Source: Chlorogloeopsis fritschii PCC 6912 (lineage in GTDB: Bacteria > Cyanobacteriota > Cyanobacteriia > Cyanobacteriales > Nostocaceae). From it: DNA of 64,000 nt. Made by a program: the position numbers and the translations under genes. Location of the stretch: positions 87,812-151,811 of the forward strand of contig NZ_AJLN01000068.1 in assembly GCF_000317285.1 (NCBI RefSeq), given 5' to 3'. Numbering within the stretch: the stretch's first letter is position 1; the number at the start of each line of letters is the position of its first letter. Positions 46,340 through 56,839 of this stretch are shown here, piece by piece. The notes beneath the pieces were generated by a model that saw only the letters and a program-made list of their open reading frames with translations, made no database searches and was not told the DNA's origin.

Positions 46340-46825
46340 ATGACTGTAATAAGCCAAGTTATTCTCAAAGCCGACGACGAACTGCGCTATCCCAGCAGTG
46401 GTGAACTCAAAAGTATCAAAGACTTTTTGCAAACCGGCGAACAGCGGGTACGCATTGCCAACACCCTGGCTGAAAACGAAAAAAAAATAGTTCAGGAAGC
46501 TACTAAACAGCTTTGGCAGAAGCGCCCCGACTTTATTGCGCCAGGAGGCAATGCTTATGGAGAGCGCCAGCGTGCTCTATGTATCCGCGACTTTGGCTGG
46601 TACTTGCGCCTAATTACCTATGGCGTACTTGCCGGTGACAAAGAACCAATTGAAAAAATTGGTTTGGTAGGTGTGCGAGAAATGTACAACTCTCTGGGCG
46701 TTCCTGTGCCTGGAATGGTTGAAGCCATTAATTGTCTAAAGAAAGCCTCCCTCGATCTACTCAATGCTGAAGATGCTGCCGAAGCAGCTCCCTACTTTGA
46801 TTACATCATTCAAGCGATGTCTTAA
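46340..46825 (+). CDS. apcD: Allophycocyanin B alpha subunit ApcD
   Basis: A 161-residue phycobiliprotein of the phycobilisome core. The phycocyanobilin-binding Cys81 lies in [13 protein letters not shown], and the family regions [28 protein letters not shown] and [13 protein letters not shown] are present. ELKSIKDFL...[13 protein letters not shown] favours ApcD, a terminal emitter that passes energy to photosystems, over the major ApcA. The ATG at 46340 ([10 protein letters not shown]) is the usual start, preferred over the upstream ATG at 46325. It stands apart from any apcABC genes, as apcD does in many cyanobacteria. Confidence 0.93.
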   Translation: MTVISQVILKADDELRYPSSGELKSIKDFLQTGEQRVRIANTLAENEKKIVQEATKQLWQKRPDFIAPGGNAYGERQRALCIRDFGWYLRLITYGVLAGDKEPIEKIGLVGVREMYNSLGVPVPGMVEAINCLKKASLDLLNAEDAAEAAPYFDYIIQAMS

Positions 46826-48096
46826 TTCAAAGTAAGTCCTAACGCTATCTTTGCGTGGGCTTGTGCTACTAAAATGAGAGTGCAAAGTCTTAGCACTTGA
46901 AATTTATCAATTTCTTAATACCATCATACTCCCCACACTTGTAGTGGCTCTGGCAAAATTTATGTCAAGTTACTAACCAGTTGTGGGGAAATTTTATTGT
47001 GATCGTTTGCTAGGGGCGGTTTTATTTCAAACCCACCCGTACACTAATAAGGGGGAGATAAGACTTTGGTGGGTTTCCCGTTTTAGTACCTTAGCAGATC
47101 GTATAAATAACAAAAATGCCAACAGCACTCTCAAGAAGGCTATCGGCAATCAGTGTGTTCCCTATTATTGACTCGGCTAGAGTTCAGTTATCTCTTATTC
47201 TCTTAATTTGCCAATCACAGGCATAGGATCTCAATCATATAAAGGTGTGATTTTTATCACAACCTGATCTTAGGATCATCTTTTACAATTTTAAATTTTA
47301 GATTTTTGGATTGAAAACCGCTGTTTACATCTGGATTGTATTAATGCATTTGTCTGTGGCAATTATTTTTTAAATTTATGTTAAACGTCTGCTGTTGAGA
47401 CTTGTGCATACAGCCAAATAGCTTGTCGAGATCAATGAAATTCTTCTAGAATCATGGATTGGGCGATTATTGCAAAATACCTCGATGACTAAACAGGCTT
47501 TAATTGCATTGAGGAGGCTTGCGATCGCCAAGACGCATTCATTCTGCTAGTTGTTTTGAACAATACTGCGCTCACGTTTTACCAGTTTCAAAAATAACTT
47601 TTGTTACAACAATTTTACTCAAAGCTCTGAATGCACCAGTGATAACCCTAGTAGTATTGATACTTGCAATAGCGACAGCTTCGTTCGCAACTTTAAACGC
47701 AAACATCACAAATAGTTGCATAAAGTTGGGATCGAAGTAAATATGCGCTTGCAAATTAAAACATAGGTTAGGTTTTCGTATTCATACTTACATATACTTT
47801 CAAGCTTTACTTAATTGAATAAAATATACAAAATCACCATGTCTCTAGTAATCGTGAAATCACTTAAATGTATTTGATTATTTTATGGATAAAGTATAAA
47901 AGCTAAGTATTTTTACTGTAAGCTTACCTAGTGCTTGACTAAATTTTTAGAAAATTATTTAGAAAATTATTGGGTTAAGAGGCTCGTACATCACAGTACA
48001 AATCCAATCGGTAAATTTTATCCGAGATGAAGTACTTTACGGGAATGGTTCAGAAATCGATAGAATAGACCTTTGTCCCCTTGGTGCATTACTGAT
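46826..48096. other. Long intergenic region between apcD and purL
   Basis: About 1.27 kb with no convincing gene. Contents: a possible apcD terminator with stem TCCCCACA/TGTGGGGA (46930-46989, 44-nt loop) followed by AATTTTATT; a degenerate trace of the GC-rich repeat (AAACCCACCCGT near 47029); and an AT-rich half (47210-48060). Short ORFs here (for example 47519-47740) are not supported by any family or ribosome site. Confidence 0.5.
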
Positions 48097-50466
48097 ATGA
48101 CCACCACCTCCGAAGTTCCCTTTTCCCCTGAAGAAATTGCATCTGAAGGTATTAAACCTGAAGAATATCAAGAAATAGTGCAGCGGTTAGGACGTCATCC
48201 AAACAAAGCTGAATTGGGAATGTTTGGGGTCATGTGGTCAGAACATTGCTGTTACAAAAATTCTCGACCCTTACTAAAACAATTTCCCACCACAGGCGAT
48301 CGCATTCTTGTTGGCCCCGGTGAAAATGCTGGTGTTGTAGACTTAGGTGATGGATTACGGCTGGCGTTTAAAATAGAATCTCACAACCATCCTTCTGCTG
48401 TGGAACCCTTCCAAGGAGCTGCGACAGGAGTTGGAGGTATTCTCCGTGATATATTTACAATGGGTGCGCGTCCCATTGCCATTTTAAATTCCCTCCGCTT
48501 TGGTTCTTTAGAAGATGCAAAAACCCAAAGGCTTTTTAGCGGTGTGGTAGCAGGTATAAGCCACTACGGTAACTGTGTTGGCGTGCCTACCGTTGGCGGT
48601 GAAGTATACTTTGACCGTGCTTATTCCGGTAATCCTTTAGTGAATGTGATGGCATTAGGATTAATGGAAACACCGGAAATTGTGAAATCAGGTGCATCTG
48701 GCATCGGGAATCCCGTGCTGTATGTCGGTTCCACCACCGGGCGCGATGGGATGGGAGGTGCTAGTTTTGCCAGTGCTGAACTCAGTGATGCATCATTAGA
48801 CGATCGCCCGGCAGTACAAGTAGGCGATCCCTTTTTAGAAAAGTCATTAATTGAAGCTTGCTTGGAAGCTTTTAAAACAGGTGCAGTTGTTGCCGCACAG
48901 GATATGGGTGCAGCTGGCATCACCTGTTCTACCTCAGAAATGGCAGCAAAAGGCGGTGTGGGAATTGAATTCGATTTAGATCGGGTTCCCATCAGAGAAT
49001 TGGGGATGGTTCCCTATGAATACTTGCTTTCCGAGTCCCAAGAAAGAATGCTGTTTGTTGCCGAAAAGGGGCGCGAACAAGAATTAATAGATATCTTTCA
49101 TCGTTGGGGACTACATGCTGTTGTTGCTGGTACTGTAATTGCCGAACCAGTAGTGCGGATTTTATTTCGAGGTAAAGTAGCAGCAGAAATTCCTGCTACT
49201 GCTTTGGCAGAAAATACCCCCGTATATGAGCGAGAAGTTTTGGCAGAACCACCAGAATATGTCCGCAAAGCTTGGGAATGGACACCTGCTTCTCTCCCTG
49301 CCTGTACAACAACTGGCATTAAGATTAAAGGACGCCAGCACAATTGGAACGATATCCTGCTGACTTTGCTGGATACTCCGACGATCGCTTCTAAACGTTG
49401 GGTGTATCGCCAGTACGATCATCAAGTACAGAACAACACCGTGATGTTGCCTGGTGGTGGTGATGCTGCTGTGATTAGGTTGCGTCCTTTGGAAGAAGAG
49501 ACTGGGAGAGGAGATACCTCAATCCAAAATTTCAACTCCGGTGTGGCAGCAACAGTAGACTGCAATCCTCGCTACGTTTATCTCGATCCTTATGAGGGGG
49601 CGAAGGCAGTAGTAGCAGAAGCAGCACGCAATCTTAGCTGTGTCGGTGCGGAGCCTTTGGCAGTTACTGATAATCTTAATTTTGGCAGCCCAGAGAAACC
49701 AATTGGCTACTGGCAATTAGCTGAAGCTTGTCGCGGTTTGGCGGAAGGTTGTCGAGAAATGGCAACTCCGGTTACAGGCGGTAATGTTTCTCTGTACAAC
49801 GAAACCCTTGACTCTCAAGGGCTACCCCAACCTATTTATCCCACTCCTGTTGTGGGAATGGTGGGTTTGATTCCCGATTTAAGCAAAATTTGCGGTCAAG
49901 CTTGGCAAGCAGAAGGCGATGTAATTTATTTGTTGGGTGGATTAGCTTCTGATTCCACTCTAGGTGGTTCAGAGTATTTAGCGACTATTCACAATACTAT
50001 TGCTGGCAAACCACCACGGGTAGATTTTGATTTGGAACGGCGGGTGCAAAAAGTTTGTCGTCAAGGAATTCGTCAAGGTTGGATACGTTCAGCTCATGAT
50101 TGTGCTGAGGGTGGTTTGGTAACTGCCATTGCTGAAAGTTGTATCACTGGGAAACTTGGTGCAGAAGTGAACTTAGATTTAGCTGCAAATAATTCCCGAC
50201 GACTAGATGAAGTGCTGTTTGGTGAAGGTGGTGCGCGAATAGTAGTTTCCGTAACGCCAGAACAACAAGATATTTGGGAATCTTACTTACAACAAAATCT
50301 TGCTCAAGAGTGGCAAAAACTAGGTAAAGTTGGGAATTCCGAAACTGGTTTGCGGGTTTTAACCTCTGATAAGCAAACTTTAATAAACGTTAGGATTGAG
50401 GTGATGAGCGATCGCTATGTAAATGCGATTGAAAAACGTTTAGCCATGTCTACTGTGACGGCTTAA
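48097..50466 (+). CDS. purL: Phosphoribosylformylglycinamidine synthase subunit PurL
   Basis: A 789-residue small-type PurL, the ATP-dependent synthetase subunit that makes FGAM in purine synthesis together with PurQ and PurS. Features: [15 protein letters not shown], the [25 protein letters not shown] loop, [16 protein letters not shown], and a second repeat with [16 protein letters not shown]. The frame opens 8 codons earlier (48073), but Met 48097 ([14 protein letters not shown]) is the family start. purF follows 165 bp downstream on the same strand. The purQ and purS genes are not nearby. Confidence 0.96.
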   Translation: MTTTSEVPFSPEEIASEGIKPEEYQEIVQRLGRHPNKAELGMFGVMWSEHCCYKNSRPLLKQFPTTGDRILVGPGENAGVVDLGDGLRLAFKIESHNHPSAVEPFQGAATGVGGILRDIFTMGARPIAILNSLRFGSLEDAKTQRLFSGVVAGISHYGNCVGVPTVGGEVYFDRAYSGNPLVNVMALGLMETPEIVKSGASGIGNPVLYVGSTTGRDGMGGASFASAELSDASLDDRPAVQVGDPFLEKSLIEACLEAFKTGAVVAAQDMGAAGITCSTSEMAAKGGVGIEFDLDRVPIRELGMVPYEYLLSESQERMLFVAEKGREQELIDIFHRWGLHAVVAGTVIAEPVVRILFRGKVAAEIPATALAENTPVYEREVLAEPPEYVRKAWEWTPASLPACTTTGIKIKGRQHNWNDILLTLLDTPTIASKRWVYRQYDHQVQNNTVMLPGGGDAAVIRLRPLEEETGRGDTSIQNFNSGVAATVDCNPRYVYLDPYEGAKAVVAEAARNLSCVGAEPLAVTDNLNFGSPEKPIGYWQLAEACRGLAEGCREMATPVTGGNVSLYNETLDSQGLPQPIYPTPVVGMVGLIPDLSKICGQAWQAEGDVIYLLGGLASDSTLGGSEYLATIHNTIAGKPPRVDFDLERRVQKVCRQGIRQGWIRSAHDCAEGGLVTAIAESCITGKLGAEVNLDLAANNSRRLDEVLFGEGGARIVVSVTPEQQDIWESYLQQNLAQEWQKLGKVGNSETGLRVLTSDKQTLINVRIEVMSDRYVNAIEKRLAMSTVTA

Positions 50467-50661
50467 CCCTATGAACGACAAAGTAGGAACTATGAAGTCG
50501 AAAGTAAGGGTTTTAACTAATAACTCATCAATTGTACTGGCTTGTACAAGCGTAATTAAGGTACTGTTTTAATGGATGGTTAATTTTTTATTAATCATCA
50601 CACAATTATCCCTTTACATAATCCTAGTGACTTGACACCCCCGACCAGGAGCAAAGCGAGC

Positions 50662-52158
50662 ATGATTCCCAAGCATAGCGTCACTTCGGATGACTACCCT
50701 CGACAGAATAACTTAATGAACGATCAAGAAACTCGAACAGACAAGCCAGAAGAAGCTTGTGGTGTATTTGGCATTTATGCACCAGGAGAGGACGTAGCCA
50801 AACTCACCTACTTTGGATTGTATGCTCTCCAGCACCGGGGGCAAGAATCGGCTGGCATTGCCACATTTGAGGGTGAGCAAGTACACCTGCATAAAGATAT
50901 GGGATTGGTATCCCAAGTCTTTAATGAAACTAATTTGAGTGAGTTACCCGGTAGTATAGCCGTTGGTCACACTCGTTATTCCACTACAGGTTCTAGCCGC
51001 AAAGTCAATGCCCAACCCGCTGTAGTTGATACTCGTTTAGGAAAGTTAGCCCTAGCACACAATGGCAATTTAGTCAATGTGGCGCAATTGCGGGAAGACT
51101 TGTTGCAAAAAAACTGCAACTTAGTCACTACAACTGATTCAGAGATGATTGCTTTGGCGATCGCCCAAGAAGTCAACGCTGGTAGAGATTGGCTAGAGGG
51201 TTGCATTCAAGCTTTTGGTCGTTGTCAGGGAGCCTTTAGTTTAGTTATTGGCACACCCACTGGTGTCATGGGTGTTCGCGATCCCAATGGTATTCGCCCC
51301 CTCGTCATTGGCACTTTAGAAAGCGAGCCAATGCGTTATGTCCTCGCTTCTGAAACTTGTGCTTTAGATATCATCGGTGCGGAATTTCTGCGGGATGTGC
51401 AACCAGGCGAGCTAGTTTGGATTACCGAAGAGGGTTTGGCTTCCTATCACTGGTATCAACACCCACAACGCAAACTGTGTATCTTTGAGATGATTTACTT
51501 TGCCCGCCCTGATAGCATTATGCGGGGCGAGAGTTTATACAGCTATCGGATGCGATTGGGGCGGCACCTAGCAGAAGAATCTCCTACCGAAGCCGATATT
51601 GTCATTGGTGTTCCTGATTCCGGTGTGCCAGCAGCAATTGGATTTTCTCAAGCCTCCGGCATCCCTTATGCCGAAGGGCTGATTAAAAATCGCTACGTCG
51701 GGCGCACTTTTATTCAGCCTACTCAATCCATGCGCGAGTCGGGCATTCGCATGAAACTAAACCCGCTCAAAGACGTATTGTATGGCAAGCGAGTTGTAAT
51801 TGTGGATGACTCGATTGTCCGCGGCACTACTAGCCGAAAATTGGTCAAAACCTTGCGTGAAGCCGGGGCAATAGAAGTACATATGCGAATTTCCTCGCCG
51901 CCAGTCACTCACCCCTGCTTCTATGGCATTGATACTGATACTCAGGATCAGCTGATCGCTGCCACTAAATCAGTAGAAGAAATAACCAAGCAATTAGAGG
52001 TAGACAGCCTTGCCTATCTCAGCTGGCAGGGAATGCTAGCAGCAACAAAAGAAGATCCACAAAGCTTTTGCTCTGCTTGCTTCACAGGAGACTATCCCAT
52101 TCCTGTGCCAGAACCAATGAAGCGCACCAAGCTGATGTTAGAAAAAGTGGTGGTGTAA
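50662..52158 (+). CDS. purF: Amidophosphoribosyltransferase PurF
   Basis: A 498-residue glutamine PRPP amidotransferase, the first step of purine synthesis. The catalytic N-terminal-nucleophile Cys33 lies in EEACGVFGIYAP, so the ~32 residues before it are a propeptide, as in the class with cleaved leader. The class II glutaminase motifs YFGLYALQHRGQESAGI and VGHTRYSTTG and the PRPP-binding VVIVDDSIVRGTTSRKL are present. The frame begins at 50632, but Met 50662 (MIPKHSVTSDDYP) is the likely start. The C-terminal Cys residues (FCSACFTGDYP) fit the iron-sulfur-containing type. Co-directional with purL. Confidence 0.95.
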   Translation: MIPKHSVTSDDYPRQNNLMNDQETRTDKPEEACGVFGIYAPGEDVAKLTYFGLYALQHRGQESAGIATFEGEQVHLHKDMGLVSQVFNETNLSELPGSIAVGHTRYSTTGSSRKVNAQPAVVDTRLGKLALAHNGNLVNVAQLREDLLQKNCNLVTTTDSEMIALAIAQEVNAGRDWLEGCIQAFGRCQGAFSLVIGTPTGVMGVRDPNGIRPLVIGTLESEPMRYVLASETCALDIIGAEFLRDVQPGELVWITEEGLASYHWYQHPQRKLCIFEMIYFARPDSIMRGESLYSYRMRLGRHLAEESPTEADIVIGVPDSGVPAAIGFSQASGIPYAEGLIKNRYVGRTFIQPTQSMRESGIRMKLNPLKDVLYGKRVVIVDDSIVRGTTSRKLVKTLREAGAIEVHMRISSPPVTHPCFYGIDTDTQDQLIAATKSVEEITKQLEVDSLAYLSWQGMLAATKEDPQSFCSACFTGDYPIPVPEPMKRTKLMLEKVVV

Positions 52159-52238
52159 TTTAGGGGACAGGTGACAGAGGACTAGGGATTAGGAATTAAG
52201 AAATCCTAGTATCCAATCCCTGATCCCCGATCCCCAAC

Positions 52239-52520
52239 CTAACTTTTCTGTAAAAATTCAATTTTTGGCAATAAAGGATCGCAAACAACACCCACACCGA
52301 GAAAACCCCAACGTTTGAGCAAATTTCCTATTTGCGAGCCGGGAATAGATTCCACTGCAAAGCGGCTTGCTACTTCTGTAGCATGGGTGTTGAGGTAGCT
52401 CAAGGCATCAAAATGTTCGCGAAACAACAACAAATAACCCAGTTTTTCTGAGTTTGGTCTGGCTGCAAGATAACTACCGTCAGTTTTTGACCGTATGAGA
52501 TAATAAACTTCTGAAAACAT
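52239..52520 (-). CDS. Conserved cyanobacterial hypothetical protein
   Basis: A 93-residue protein beginning MFSEVYYLIRSKTDGSYLAARPNSEKLGYLLLFREHFDALSYLNTHATEVASRFAVESIPGSQIGNLLKRWGFLGVGVV. It resembles short conserved cyanobacterial proteins without a named domain; no catalytic motif, signal or membrane segment is seen. A Met two codons upstream (52526) is the alternative start. It is convergent with purF. Confidence 0.75.
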   Translation of the reverse strand: MFSEVYYLIRSKTDGSYLAARPNSEKLGYLLLFREHFDALSYLNTHATEVASRFAVESIPGSQIGNLLKRWGFLGVGVVCDPLLPKIEFLQKS

Positions 52521-52526
52521 ATTCAA

Positions 52527-52632
52527 GAGTCAATAGTTAGTGGATAGTGGATAGTAGATAGTGGTTAGTGGATAGTGGTAAACAACTACCTACCATCTAC
52601 TAACTACTAACTACTACCTACTAACTACTAAC
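52527..52632. repeat. Heptameric short tandem repeats
   Basis: GTGGATA/GTAGATA/GTTAGTG units on the left (52533-52580) and ACTACC[TA]/CTAACTA units on the right (52585-52632) form two mirrored blocks that could fold back. STRR class. Confidence 0.8.
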
Positions 52633-52638
52633 AAATAA

Positions 52639-53685
52639 CTAATTGAGATTTTCCAAACGGATGCGAGGATCGGCAACCTTCAGCAGTAAATCTGCTATTA
52701 AATTGCCCACTATCAGCAATACTGCACCCATAATCAAACTTGCCATCAATAAATATAAATCTTGAGCTTGTACTGCCTGTAATACTAGCCTTCCTAAACC
52801 AGGCCAGTTGAAGAAAAATTCGGCAATGAATGCACCGCTTAGTAAACCTGCCAATTCAAAACCTAATAAAGTAATCAAGGGGTTAATGGCGTTACGCAGG
52901 GCATGAACATAAATAACTCGATTCTCTGGTAATCCCTTAGCACGGGCTGTTTGAATGTAATCTTGGCGCAGCACATCGAGTAGTTCTCCACGAGTAATGC
53001 GCTGTAAACCAGCAAAACTGGTGATACTCAAAGCAATGGTAGGTAAAATCATGTGCCAGCCGATATCAAGAATTTTACCAAACCATGTCAGATCACCGTG
53101 ATTGATGCTAGTCATGCCACCAACTGGGAAAACTGGGGCTGTCATTTGGGCAAAAATTAATAGTAATAGGGCAGTGATGAAACTGGGAAATCCTTGCCCA
53201 GCATAGCTAACTACCTGCAAAACTCTATCAGTAAGACGATTTTGTTTTACGGCAGCAACAATGCCTAAAGGAATAGCGATCGCCCAAGTAACAATCAAAG
53301 ATGCGATCGCCAATAACAAAGTTGCAGGTACTCGTTCCCAAATCAGTGAGGCTACGGAGCGCTGGTAAACAAAACTTGTGCCAAAATCTCCTTTAGTCAA
53401 AATTCGCCAAAGCCAAAGAAAATACTGCTCCGGCCAAGATTTATCCAATCCAAATTGTTGCTGAAGTTCCTCAATGCGTTCCGGAGAAATTTTCGGGTTT
53501 TGCCGTAGCGTATCTACATAATCACCAGGAGCAAGTTGAATGATAAAAAACGACAACGCCGACGCCAATAACAAAGTCAACAAAGCCTGCAATGCTCGCT
53601 TGATGACATAAAGAAAAGTCTCACTTGTAATCAGCCTTACCAGCCAATCCCGACTTGCCTCCAAGGAAATTCTCGTAGTAGTCAT
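52639..53685 (-). CDS. ABC transporter permease, DppB/OppB type
   Basis: A 348-residue membrane permease of the peptide/nickel/oligosaccharide importer family. Six TM helices are visible. The N-terminal OppB segment SFFIIQLAPGDYVDTLRQNPKISPERIEELQQQFGLDKSWPEQY and the EAA loop DYIQTARAKGLPENRVIYVHALRNAINPL contact the ATPase. No partner permease, ATPase or binding protein lies next to it, so it is an orphan, which is common for this gene in cyanobacteria. Substrate unknown. The first ~20 residues are a short cytoplasmic extension. Confidence 0.92.
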   Translation of the reverse strand: MTTTRISLEASRDWLVRLITSETFLYVIKRALQALLTLLLASALSFFIIQLAPGDYVDTLRQNPKISPERIEELQQQFGLDKSWPEQYFLWLWRILTKGDFGTSFVYQRSVASLIWERVPATLLLAIASLIVTWAIAIPLGIVAAVKQNRLTDRVLQVVSYAGQGFPSFITALLLLIFAQMTAPVFPVGGMTSINHGDLTWFGKILDIGWHMILPTIALSITSFAGLQRITRGELLDVLRQDYIQTARAKGLPENRVIYVHALRNAINPLITLLGFELAGLLSGAFIAEFFFNWPGLGRLVLQAVQAQDLYLLMASLIMGAVLLIVGNLIADLLLKVADPRIRLENLN

Positions 53686-53689
53686 TTGT

Positions 53690-53757
53690 GATTTGTCCTT
53701 TGTCCTTTATCCTTAGTCATTAGCCAAGGACTAATGACCAATGACCAATGACTAATA
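53690..53757. repeat. Heptameric repeats with fold-back
   Basis: TTTGTCC/TTTATCC/TTAGTCA units followed by ACTAATGACCAATGACC units. GTCATTAG (53716-53723) and CTAATGAC (53731-53738) form a hairpin. It lies between apt and the permease gene. Confidence 0.65.
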
Positions 53758-54270
53758 TTCAACCAGGGTGATAATCGGCACGTCCGGCAGATTTTTACGC
53801 CCTTGTAAATCCCGTAGCTCGATGATAAACCCAAACCCGACCAGTTCGCAGCCTATTTTCTGTACTAGCTGTGCTGTTGCACTGGCGGTTCCACCTGTGG
53901 CGATCAAATCGTCTACAATCAAGACTCGGCACTCTGGTTGCAAAGCATCTTGATGCATTTCCAAGCAGTCTGTACCATATTCCAGTTCATACTCAATAGA
54001 ATGCACTGCTGCTGGTAGCTTACCTGGTTTGCGAACAGGGATAAAACCTGCTCCGATTTTATAAGCCAGAGGCGTGCCAAACATAAAGCCTCGTGACTCC
54101 ATTCCCACCACGTAATCTGCCTTCAGCCCGGCATCGAGAATCTTTTGTGTGAATAAGTCAATAGTATGGCGCAAACCTTCTGGATCGCGCAAAAGTGTAG
54201 TGATATCCCGAAATACAATTCCGGGTTTAGGAAAATCTGGAATATCACGAATCAGAGACTTCAGATCCAT
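53752..54270 (-). CDS. apt: Adenine phosphoribosyltransferase
   Basis: A 172-residue purine salvage enzyme (adenine + PRPP to AMP). It has [27 protein letters not shown] at the N-terminus, [23 protein letters not shown], and the PRPP motif [17 protein letters not shown]. Length and motifs are complete. It ends 66 bp before the ABC permease gene on the same strand. Confidence 0.96.
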   Translation of the reverse strand: MDLKSLIRDIPDFPKPGIVFRDITTLLRDPEGLRHTIDLFTQKILDAGLKADYVVGMESRGFMFGTPLAYKIGAGFIPVRKPGKLPAAVHSIEYELEYGTDCLEMHQDALQPECRVLIVDDLIATGGTASATAQLVQKIGCELVGFGFIIELRDLQGRKNLPDVPIITLVEY

Positions 54271-54666
54271 AGATTAAAGATAGCTTTGATCAAGGTACAG
54301 CAGTAGATCCTTGCTCCCATCTGCCGATAGGAATCTATCGGGTGGTTGCGGGCAGATACCTGACAAATCGTACACTATAATGTCATACGCGTGGAATTAG
54401 CACTCTGTTGCTATCCATTGACGATTATCGGAATCTACACCAAGCTAAGGATGGAGTGATAGTAACAACAATAAACAATAAAAAATAAAATTTATGCTTT
54501 GAAAACTTTAAGCTGTGTATGCGGAAATATTTGAATAGAAAGAGTAACTAATGTATGTATCATAGTCGGGCAGTTATTTGACTGCCACAAGTAAACATTT
54601 CTCAATAAACCTATCTATCTTAAATTAGTTTTACCAAGTCTGTCGCAGCCGCACAAGGTATTTATA
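54271..54666. other. Divergent intergenic region between apt and the DUF3038 gene
   Basis: No gene. It contains a small hairpin CCGATAG-GAAT-CTATCGG (54324-54341), with ATCTGCC and GGCAGAT on either side that could extend it into a nested structure. The role is unknown; promoters of both flanking genes must be here. Confidence 0.45.
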
Positions 54667-55293
54667 ATGAATGTCTCCGCTAGTGTAACGCCTTTTAATA
54701 GTCCAACCCCCCAATCGCCGCCAATGATTCTAGATTCGTTGCCCGATCCTGCCATTGAAGGAAAGGGATGCCCCAGAAAAACGCGGATGCAAATTGACCT
54801 GATTTTACTAGCAATTGAAGCTTTAGAACTTGGCGGTTCAGAGGCGATTCTGGCATTTGCCGAAGAATTGGATTTAAAAGGAATCATCAAAGATAGGGTG
54901 AATTTGTGGCGAATGCGTAGCTCCAACCCTTTAAGACGAGCACATATCCGCCGTCCTTTAAGCATTATGGAGGCAAAAGCCTTAGTAGTAATTACTTGCT
55001 ATTTAGCGCGGCGGTTAACAGTTGTGATTCGCCAAATGCTGATGATATATCAACAGCTCAGTGAAAAAGAGATTCCCCTAGAACAAAATTTACGTTTATC
55101 TAATTATTTAGAACGGTTTAGAGCGCATTTTAGAAGCCGAATGAACCCGCGACGCTCTGGTGTACTGGCATTAAATTCAGATGAAAAATTAGATGAATTG
55201 GCTATAGATTTATTAGCTAAATTACTATTTTGTACCGGTACGGCTGGAATGCAGCGGTTCTGGATTAGCCTTTTTGACGGTGAAGTAGAATGA
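54667..55293 (+). CDS. DUF3038 family protein
   Basis: A 208-residue soluble, helix-rich protein of the cyanobacterial DUF3038 family. It has a conserved basic core: CPRKTRMQIDLILLAIEALELGGSEAILAFAEELDL, WRMRSSNPLRRAHIRRPLSIMEAKALVVITCYLARRL, and a C-terminal LLFCTGTAGMQRFW. The function is unknown. Its stop overlaps the start of the next gene (DUF4335) by 4 bp, the same pairing seen in other cyanobacteria, so the two proteins very likely act together. No signal peptide or membrane segment. Confidence 0.83.
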   Translation: MNVSASVTPFNSPTPQSPPMILDSLPDPAIEGKGCPRKTRMQIDLILLAIEALELGGSEAILAFAEELDLKGIIKDRVNLWRMRSSNPLRRAHIRRPLSIMEAKALVVITCYLARRLTVVIRQMLMIYQQLSEKEIPLEQNLRLSNYLERFRAHFRSRMNPRRSGVLALNSDEKLDELAIDLLAKLLFCTGTAGMQRFWISLFDGEVE

Positions 55294-56771
55294 ATATTCA
55301 ACGTAAGTACAGCCTACCCAATTGCACGTTAGTTTTAGAAGGTCTCAGTGATGCTACCAGGACTGCACAGTATCAAGAACTACGTCCTGCACTTTCAATA
55401 TTGGTGAATGCAGAATGTTACTTATCTGGTTATCGTCAGCCTTTATCGGGAGGACGAGAATTTTTTGAGAGTTTGACAAGGACAGTTAGTGCCTATGCTC
55501 AAGAATTTTTGAGCAATGTTAACCATCCCCAAGCTCACAACTTTGAGTCAGAATTGGTGCAGTTGCAAAAAATAGATGTCAATCGTCATAGGTTGATTGT
55601 ACATTCAGAAATTCCCGGTCAGGATTTAGAGGTTAGCTCCCATAACGGTAAGCAGCCGCTGCAAATGGATTTGAACACAGTGCAGTTATTTGATTTAGTG
55701 GAAGCTGTTGACCAATTTTTTGCTGACAGCCAAACTTTACCAGAGCTATCACTAGAGTTACAACCGGTTCCCAGACGCTATGGCAGTAACAATCAAGCCT
55801 TGCTCAAACAGACACTGCCAGCTAGTGTAGGGGCGACTAGTTTAGCAGCAGCAGCGATCGCTTTTGGCATGATTCCACCTCCCGATGTGCGTTCACCAGA
55901 GCCAGAAACTCAACAGCAATCTTCTAGTTCTACCAATCCCAGCGCCAACACTTCTGAACCAGTTGCTACCACTCCTTCACCTTTTACCAATCAACCAATA
56001 GCTGCTAATTCAACATCAACTCCGACACCGATTACCGCAGCGACTAAAAATCTTACACCTACCCCGTCGCCTACTGCTCCAAATTTAGAAGCACTTTTAA
56101 ATACAGTTCCTGAAATTACAGATGCATCCCAATTACGGGCATTAAATCGTCAAATTTATAACCAAATCAATCCTACTTGGAAAAATCGCCAAGCACTAAA
56201 GCAAGATGCAGTGTTTCGTGTCGGCGTAGCAGCAGATGGTGTGATCGTTGGTTATAAAGCTGTTAATTCTGAATCAAATCAGGTAGTTAATCAAACCCCC
56301 TTACCTAATTTGCTTGAAAATCCTGCCAATCGTACTTCCATTACAAAAGAACCGATCGCTCAATTTAAAGTCGTCTTTACCAACGAAGGTGTACTCCAAA
56401 TTAGTCCTTGGCGCGGGTATACCAAAAAGCCTGATGTTACCGGGCAAAAAATTACTGACTCCAATAAAATCAAAGAATTAAATCAAAAGCTTTATAGTGT
56501 TGTTCGCCAAAATTGGCAAGGCACTCCTAGTTATACACGCGATTTGAAGTATCGCGTTGCAATTAATAAAGATGGCATTATTGCCGATTATGAACCACTA
56601 AATCAAGTGGCATTTGACTATTTCCGGGAAACACCTTTGCCGCGAATGTTCCACAGCGTTTACGGTTCTACTGTTGCAGCACCCAACACTAAAGAACCCC
56701 TGGCTCACTTTGAAGTAGTATTCCAGCCTAGTGGCAAGCTGTTAGTTACTCCTTGGCAGGGTTATAAGTAA
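55290..56771 (+). CDS. DUF4335 family protein
   Basis: A 493-residue cyanobacterial protein. The N-terminal ~170 residues (IQRKYSLPNCTLVLEGLSD...FFESLTRTVSAYAQEFL) are the DUF4335 part, and the hydrophobic TLPASVGATSLAAAAIAFGMIPPP at ~175-198 is a probable single membrane segment. A Ser/Thr/Pro-rich linker (~200-265) is followed by two copies of a ~100-residue module (~268-380 and ~390-490, both ...LNxxxYxxxxxxWxxxxxxxxDxxxRVxVxxDGxIxxYxxxN... and ending FEVVF/FKVVF...TPWQGY/SPWRGY). Function unknown. Translationally coupled to the DUF3038 gene. Confidence 0.83.
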   Translation: MNIQRKYSLPNCTLVLEGLSDATRTAQYQELRPALSILVNAECYLSGYRQPLSGGREFFESLTRTVSAYAQEFLSNVNHPQAHNFESELVQLQKIDVNRHRLIVHSEIPGQDLEVSSHNGKQPLQMDLNTVQLFDLVEAVDQFFADSQTLPELSLELQPVPRRYGSNNQALLKQTLPASVGATSLAAAAIAFGMIPPPDVRSPEPETQQQSSSSTNPSANTSEPVATTPSPFTNQPIAANSTSTPTPITAATKNLTPTPSPTAPNLEALLNTVPEITDASQLRALNRQIYNQINPTWKNRQALKQDAVFRVGVAADGVIVGYKAVNSESNQVVNQTPLPNLLENPANRTSITKEPIAQFKVVFTNEGVLQISPWRGYTKKPDVTGQKITDSNKIKELNQKLYSVVRQNWQGTPSYTRDLKYRVAINKDGIIADYEPLNQVAFDYFRETPLPRMFHSVYGSTVAAPNTKEPLAHFEVVFQPSGKLLVTPWQGYK

Positions 56772-56800
56772 GGGAACAGGGAACAGGGAACAGGGAATAG
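56770..56800. repeat. AGGGAAC tandem heptamers
   Basis: Three to four AGGGAAC units directly after the DUF4335 stop, then GTCACCTGTAACCTGTCACCTGTCACC (two more repeat types) up to 56835. STRR class. Confidence 0.65.
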
Positions 56801-56839
56801 TAAAAACTGTCACCTGTAACCTGTCACCTGTCACCTTTT

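Noticed and set aside
46930..46989. ACTCCCCACAC segment resembling the unpaired motif of the cyanobacterial Yfr1 RNA
   Set aside because: The known motif has T in place of one C, and the flanking stem-loops of Yfr1 are absent; a terminator-like stem explains it better.
47519..47740. 73-codon plus-strand ORF with a hydrophobic segment between apcD and purL
   Set aside because: The hydrophobic stretch could look like a membrane protein, but there is a matching ORF on the other strand, no ribosome site and no recognisable homologue.
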